From B1 sp034439755 (GTDB lineage Bacteria > Bacteroidota > Bacteroidia > UKL13-3): 64,000 nt of DNA. Under the pieces are notes generated by a model. That model was given only the letters and a program-made list of their open reading frames with translations. It did not search any database and was not told where the DNA came from. The DNA is taken from NCBI GenBank assembly GCA_034439755.1, contig JAWXAZ010000004.1, positions 1-64,000 on the forward strand, read 5' to 3'. This document shows positions 62,058 to 64,000 of the stretch, piece after piece (within the stretch, counting starts at the first letter, position 1; every line of letters begins with the position of its first letter). A program made the position numbers and the translations under genes.

Positions 62058-62672
62058 ATGTCAATTATTCACACCATCAAATCAAACCCTAGCCTAAAGA
62101 AATTTGTTCATTGGACACTTATTCCAAGTGGTCAGGCACGCCCAAGACTTTGGGTTAAGTGGTTCGTTAATCCTTTTTTTCACAAGGTATCTAGAAAAAG
62201 TACTATCAGGTGGAATACCCGCATGGATGTGCTTCCCTTTAACCCATTTGAATTGGGCGAAGGTAGCACCATCGAAGATTTTTCTACCATTAACAACGGT
62301 GTGGGCGCAGTGAAAATTGGGCAATTTTCGCGTGTAGGAATTGGCAATGTAATTATTGGTCCGGTAAGCATTGGCAACCACGTTATACTTGCACAAAATA
62401 TTGTTATGAGTGGCTTAAACCATGGATATGAAGACATCAATTTACCTATTCATAAGCAAAAGGTAAGCATGCAACCAATTTTTATAGAAGACGATAGTTG
62501 GATTGGTGCAAACGTAGTAGTAACGGCAGGCGTAACTATTGGCAAGCATTCTGTGGTTGCCGCAGGAGCCGTAGTTACAAAATCAATTCCGCCCTTCTCC
62601 ATTGCAGTAGGCAATCCGGCCCGGGTTATAAAACAATATAATGCCAATTCTGGGGTTTGGGAAAGGGTTTAA
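62058..62672 (+). CDS. Left-handed beta-helix acyltransferase (hexapeptide repeat)
   Basis: This 204-residue acetyltransferase of the LbH/WbbJ-VatD group has imperfect hexapeptide repeats from about residue 85 (IGNVIIGPVSIGNHVILAQN, then DDSWIGANVVVTAGVTIGKH and SVVAAGAVVTKSIPPFSIAV), ending in GNPARVIK. The catalytic His is likely the one in SGLNHGYED. It would O- or N-acetylate a sugar of the surface glycan with acetyl-CoA. Coupled to the preceding glycosyltransferase, the pair forms a modification branch of the polysaccharide locus. Confidence 0.88.
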   Translation: MSIIHTIKSNPSLKKFVHWTLIPSGQARPRLWVKWFVNPFFHKVSRKSTIRWNTRMDVLPFNPFELGEGSTIEDFSTINNGVGAVKIGQFSRVGIGNVIIGPVSIGNHVILAQNIVMSGLNHGYEDINLPIHKQKVSMQPIFIEDDSWIGANVVVTAGVTIGKHSVVAAGAVVTKSIPPFSIAVGNPARVIKQYNANSGVWERV

Positions 62673-62710
62673 ATCCAAGATAATTTTGCCTAAAAAGCTG
62701 CAGGTATCTT

Positions 62711-62757
62711 TTTCGGTCTGAACCCATGCCGCGTCAATATTTTGGTTCAGCCCGAAA
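62711..62757. repeat. Inverted pair of dispersed 13-mers, hairpin
   Basis: CGGTCTGAACCCA (62714-62726) and TTGGTTCAGCCCG (62742-62754), each one mismatch from consensus, face each other. Extended arms TTTCGGTCTGAACC and GGTTCAGCCCGAAA pair over 14 positions with one mismatch and a 19-nt loop. It lies 38 bases after the acetyltransferase stop, so it may act as a terminator. Confidence 0.65.
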
Positions 62758-62970
62758 TAAAAATTATCTTTTAAAAAAGTAAATGTGCCTAGTAAGTACA
62801 TTTGAAAAGGGAATTATGCACAATTAATTAGGCTAAATTTGCAATAGGGATGCACATAAACCACATCTACCTAACTAATTTTAAATAATAAAAAAAGCTG
62901 CACCATTTTATTAAGTCATACTCAATTGGAATTTTAACTTTGAATACCCATCAAAAAAATGTAATTGGTT

Positions 62971-63001
62971 TTGGTGGAGCTAATTGCCTTAGCTATCTTT
63001 G
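62971..63001 (+). promoter_or_regulatory. Promoter abutting the MORN-VWA start codon
   Basis: TTG (62971-62973), 20 nt, TATCTTTG (62994-63001), then four bases and the ATG at 63006. Transcription would start at or next to the initiation codon, implying a leaderless mRNA. Confidence 0.5.
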
Positions 63002-63005
63002 CCAC

Positions 63006-64000
63006 ATGAGAAAATGGTATATTATTATCCTTTTTACATTTTTACTTTATCTAAATACCACGGCTCAAACATTTACCATTGAGGATGGCGATACCATTAA
63101 CCTTACCCAGGCAAACGGGAAGAAACAGGGATTTTGGCGTTATTTCTGGCCTAATGGCGATTTAAAATATGAGGTTTATTATGAGAATGGGGAAAAGGAA
63201 GGCCTAGAAATAAGTTATTTCGACAACCAAGATTGCTTGGAATACAGCAATACTTATAGCAAGGGCGTTTTGGAAGGCCCAAGGGTAATGTTTTACCCAA
63301 ATTGTAGCACGCGCGTGGAGGAAGTTTTTAAAGCCGGACTAAAATCTGGCTATGAAAGGAATTTTGATCAAAATGGCCTAATAACTACTGAGGCGGCCTT
63401 TGAAAAGGGAGAATTGGTAGGAAGTTATGCGCATTTCGACAAAAAAGGCTCTGTAACTTTTGAAAGTCCAACCAAAGAAACCACTTTAAAATTCGACAAG
63501 TTTTTAAACGGAGAATATAAAATAAAAGACTCTACTTTGTTCAAAGTATTTGAGCGCAACAAGGACTGGAAAAAAATTATGTTGGTAGTTGATATGACAG
63601 GCAGTATGTTTCCTTACATAGGACAAATGCTGGTTTGGTATAAGCAGACCTATGAAGATGGCAAAATAAAATATTATGTGCTCTTTAACGATGGCGATAA
63701 TTTGAGCGATGATAAAAAAATAATTGGAAGAACAGGCGGTGTTCATCCTTTTGAAGCCAAAGATTATCGCAAAATGAAAAAGGATATAGAGGATGTAAGA
63801 AAAATGGGCGAAGGGGGCGATGATCCAGAGAACGACCTTGAAGCTATTACCACTTCAATGGTTACTTACAGAGATTATTCCGACCTTATTTTAATAGCCG
63901 ATGATAGTCAGGTTAGGGACATGAACTTGTTGAAACGCATCAAAAAACCTGTTCATATAGTTATGTGTGGAACTAAAAAAGGCATCAACGAACAATATTT
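63006..64000 (+). CDS. MORN-repeat and VWA-like exported protein, 3' end beyond window
   Basis: The first 331 codons of a plus-strand gene run off the right edge. A signal peptide (MRKWYIIILFTFLLYLNTTAQ) is followed by four or five MORN/YwqK-type repeats (KKQGFWRYFWPNGDLKYEVY, YENGEKEGLEISYFD, KSGYERNFDQNGLITTEAAF; about 35-155). After residue 185 comes a VWA-like domain whose MIDAS reads MLVVDMTGSMFPYIGQM, and later GEGGDDPENDLEAI and LILIADD. The MIDAS D-x-T-G-S is in place of the common D-x-S-x-S. Such metal-dependent adhesion folds bind proteins. The combination is unusual and the role unknown. Confidence 0.65.
   Translation, partial: MRKWYIIILFTFLLYLNTTAQTFTIEDGDTINLTQANGKKQGFWRYFWPNGDLKYEVYYENGEKEGLEISYFDNQDCLEYSNTYSKGVLEGPRVMFYPNCSTRVEEVFKAGLKSGYERNFDQNGLITTEAAFEKGELVGSYAHFDKKGSVTFESPTKETTLKFDKFLNGEYKIKDSTLFKVFERNKDWKKIMLVVDMTGSMFPYIGQMLVWYKQTYEDGKIKYYVLFNDGDNLSDDKKIIGRTGGVHPFEAKDYRKMKKDIEDVRKMGEGGDDPENDLEAITTSMVTYRDYSDLILIADDSQVRDMNLLKRIKKPVHIVMCGTKKGINEQY

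Larger units (their letters stand above)
62673..63005. other. Intergenic region between acetyltransferase and MORN-VWA genes
   Basis: This 333-base non-coding stretch begins with an inverted pair of the dispersed 13-mer (62711-62757) and ends with the promoter of the next gene. The middle (about 62760-62960) is AT-rich, and I see no gene, RNA or repeat in it. Confidence 0.5.

Overview
The window looks like an ordinary chromosomal segment of a low-GC Bacteroidota bacterium. Pointers to that phylum are a type IX secretion (T9SS) sorting tail, the DUF4295 gene beside rpmG and rpmB, a DUF5606 protein, the bacillithiol enzyme BshC, a relA/spoT-fur-purA cluster, and promoters of the Bacteroidota form TTG-N18-20-TAnnTTTG. 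No insertion sequence, integrase, prophage or CRISPR array was found. The order within the phylum cannot be fixed from what is visible.

Layout. 1-5.7 kb: the start of an outer-membrane protein, a TrmH-type methyltransferase, then bshC-rimO-ftsY and DUF4295-rpmG-rpmB on the minus strand. 5.9-10.2 kb: enoyl-CoA hydratase, queA, a potassium channel, and a perR-ahpC peroxide unit with a promoter and a perfect palindrome. 10.2-17.7 kb: a thioredoxin-fold exported protein, a lemA-TPM-TPM unit, a family 9 glycosyltransferase, and a large SBBP/T9SS protein interrupted by 24 tandem copies of a 15-bp unit. 17.7-25.9 kb: six tightly spaced minus-strand genes (bcp, M23 peptidase, FAH hydrolase, M3 oligopeptidase, two unrecognised exported proteins). 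26.0-32.4 kb: tryptophanase, a 68-bp tandem repeat, DUF5606, a decayed DUF481 gene and a fused acyl-CoA mutase (IcmF). 32.4-41.5 kb: hybrid histidine kinase, pdxJ, purA, fur, spoT, tRNA-Leu and trigger factor. 41.5-48.5 kb: acyl-ACP desaturase, a gene-poor AT-rich stretch, TatD, YqgE, pdxH, a WecA-like transferase, rdgB, a small unknown gene and ilvE. 48.5-60.7 kb: a ten-gene minus-strand surface-polysaccharide operon (TolC-like, Wzz/BY-kinase-like, Wzx, Wzy, four GT2, one GT4, one methyltransferase). 60.9-64 kb: a divergent glycosyltransferase and acetyltransferase pair, then the start of a MORN-repeat/VWA protein.

Functional themes: peroxide defence (PerR, AhpC, Bcp, bacillithiol), PLP metabolism and PLP enzymes (PdxJ, PdxH, tryptophanase, IlvE), translation and protein targeting, the stringent response, and export of a lipid-linked polysaccharide in which the WecA-like enzyme could provide the first sugar.

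The most unexpected signal is a dispersed 13-mer, TTGGTTCAGACCG. It has 8 exact copies and 7 one-mismatch copies in 64 kb. The copies lie on both strands, mostly inside unrelated genes and in more than one reading phase, and one inverted pair sits just downstream of an operon. That behaviour resembles a DNA-uptake or genome-architecture motif more than a gene-specific signal.
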